Source: Desulfurococcales archaeon (lineage in GTDB: Archaea; Thermoproteota; Thermoprotei_A; Sulfolobales; Desulfurococcaceae). Taken from it: DNA of 5,233 nt. The notes beneath the pieces were generated by a model that ran no database searches, was not told where the DNA came from, and worked only from the letters and a program-made list of their open reading frames with translations. The stretch spans positions 1-5,233 of the forward strand of contig JAMOPC010000516.1 in assembly GCA_027064845.1 (NCBI GenBank). The letters run 5' to 3'. The position numbers and the translations under genes were made by a program. Below, piece by piece: positions 4,867 through 5,233 of this stretch. Numbering within the stretch: position 1 is the stretch's first letter; each line of letters opens with the position of its first letter.

Positions 4867-5233
4867 GTTTTCTTGGGGAGTGTTGATAAACTAAGCACAT
4901 CTGAGTAAATCGTCTTAGTAGTAGCTAATCTATACTCATTAGTTGAAACATATGCATTAGTTGGGCAAACAGCTATACATCTGTAACAATATACACATCG
5001 CAGATAATTTATTACCGGATACAATTTTCTGGGATTACGCTTCGGAGCTTCATACTCGGGAGGTATAGGGGTCATCTTGATAGCATCTGCAGGGCACTCA
5101 ATACTACATAAGCTACAACCAATACACTTGTTGAGATCAGCATAGTGTCTGCCACGAGCATCTGGTTCTATAACTGTTTCTTTCTTCGGATACTCTATCG
5201 TTGCTGGTTTGCTAAGCAGGTTCTTAAGTATTA
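4860..5233 (-). CDS. NuoI/MbhN-like 2x[4Fe-4S] ferredoxin subunit, 5'-truncated by window edge
   Basis: This is the peripheral iron-sulfur subunit that relays electrons between a soluble donor (probably reduced ferredoxin) and the catalytic NuoB-like subunit at the membrane arm. The frame is open to the right edge, giving 123 visible residues. Two complete cluster-binding motifs are visible: CIGCSLCSIECP at visible residues 36-47 (C36, C39, C42, C46) and CVYCYRCIAVCP at 79-90 (C79, C82, C85, C89), the normal spacing for two tetranuclear clusters. The visible N-terminus (ILKNLLSKPATIEYP) resembles the opening of MbhN-type proteins, so probably only a few residues lie outside. The ATG at 5073-5075 (visible M53) is internal; starting there would delete the first cluster. 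The stop TGA lies inside the Shine-Dalgarno site of mrpF. The family is clear; whether it belongs to an MBH, MBS or other complex is not. Confidence 0.93.
   Translation of the reverse strand, partial: ILKNLLSKPATIEYPKKETVIEPDARGRHYADLNKCIGCSLCSIECPADAIKMTPIPPEYEAPKRNPRKLYPVINYLRCVYCYRCIAVCPTNAYVSTNEYRLATTKTIYSDVLSLSTLPKKTG

Noticed and set aside
4860..5075. A 71-residue ferredoxin-like gene starting at the ATG at 5073-5075
   Set aside because: The frame continues open to the window edge and encodes the first complete four-cysteine motif upstream of that Met, so the short version is an artefact.
1..5233. Mobile elements, CRISPR, RNA genes or a defence system
   Set aside because: Coding density is nearly complete, all genes belong to one respiratory complex, and no direct-repeat arrays, inverted repeats of insertion sequences or tRNA-like folds were seen.

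Overview
The window is a continuous minus-strand stretch of a polycistronic operon. It holds eight complete genes plus one truncated gene at each edge, all reading from high to low coordinates. In transcription order they are: a NuoI/MbhN-like 2x[4Fe-4S] ferredoxin subunit (5' end cut by the right edge), MrpF/MbhB, MrpG/MbhC, an MbhD-like subunit, a fused MbhE-MrpB/MbhF subunit, MrpC/MbhG, MrpE/MbhA, MrpD/MbhH, a short MbhI-like subunit, and a NuoH-like subunit (3' part cut by the left edge). The longest non-coding gap is 17 bases. I see no RNA gene, mobile element, CRISPR array, promoter or terminator.

The genes encode the membrane arm and one electron-carrying peripheral subunit of a complex I-related, Mrp-antiporter-containing respiratory complex. 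This is the superfamily of the archaeal membrane-bound hydrogenase (MBH), the membrane-bound sulfane sulfur reductase (MBS/Mbx) and related formate hydrogenlyases. In such complexes ferredoxin-derived electrons pass through the NuoI-like clusters to a catalytic NuoB/C/D-like module. The released energy drives proton pumping and sodium export through the Mrp-like module. The NuoB, NuoC and NuoD homologues are not in the window, so the electron acceptor (protons, sulfur species or another) cannot be decided here.

The organism is most likely a hyperthermophilic, anaerobic archaeon of the Thermoproteota, probably a Desulfurococcales-type heterotroph such as a Staphylothermus relative. This is inferred from moderate-to-low GC, AGA/AGG arginine and ATA isoleucine codons, strong GGTGAT Shine-Dalgarno sites, extreme gene packing and the family content. 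The genus is a guess.

Points that stand out: an MbhD-like subunit that lacks the acidic residue expected after its APD motif; a mosaic architecture (single antiporter subunit plus short MbhI as in MBH, but NuoH-type signature and I-to-M order more like Mbx); an E-F fusion; MrpE placed between MrpC and MrpD; and five junctions where the stop codon of one gene is built into the ribosome-binding site of the next.
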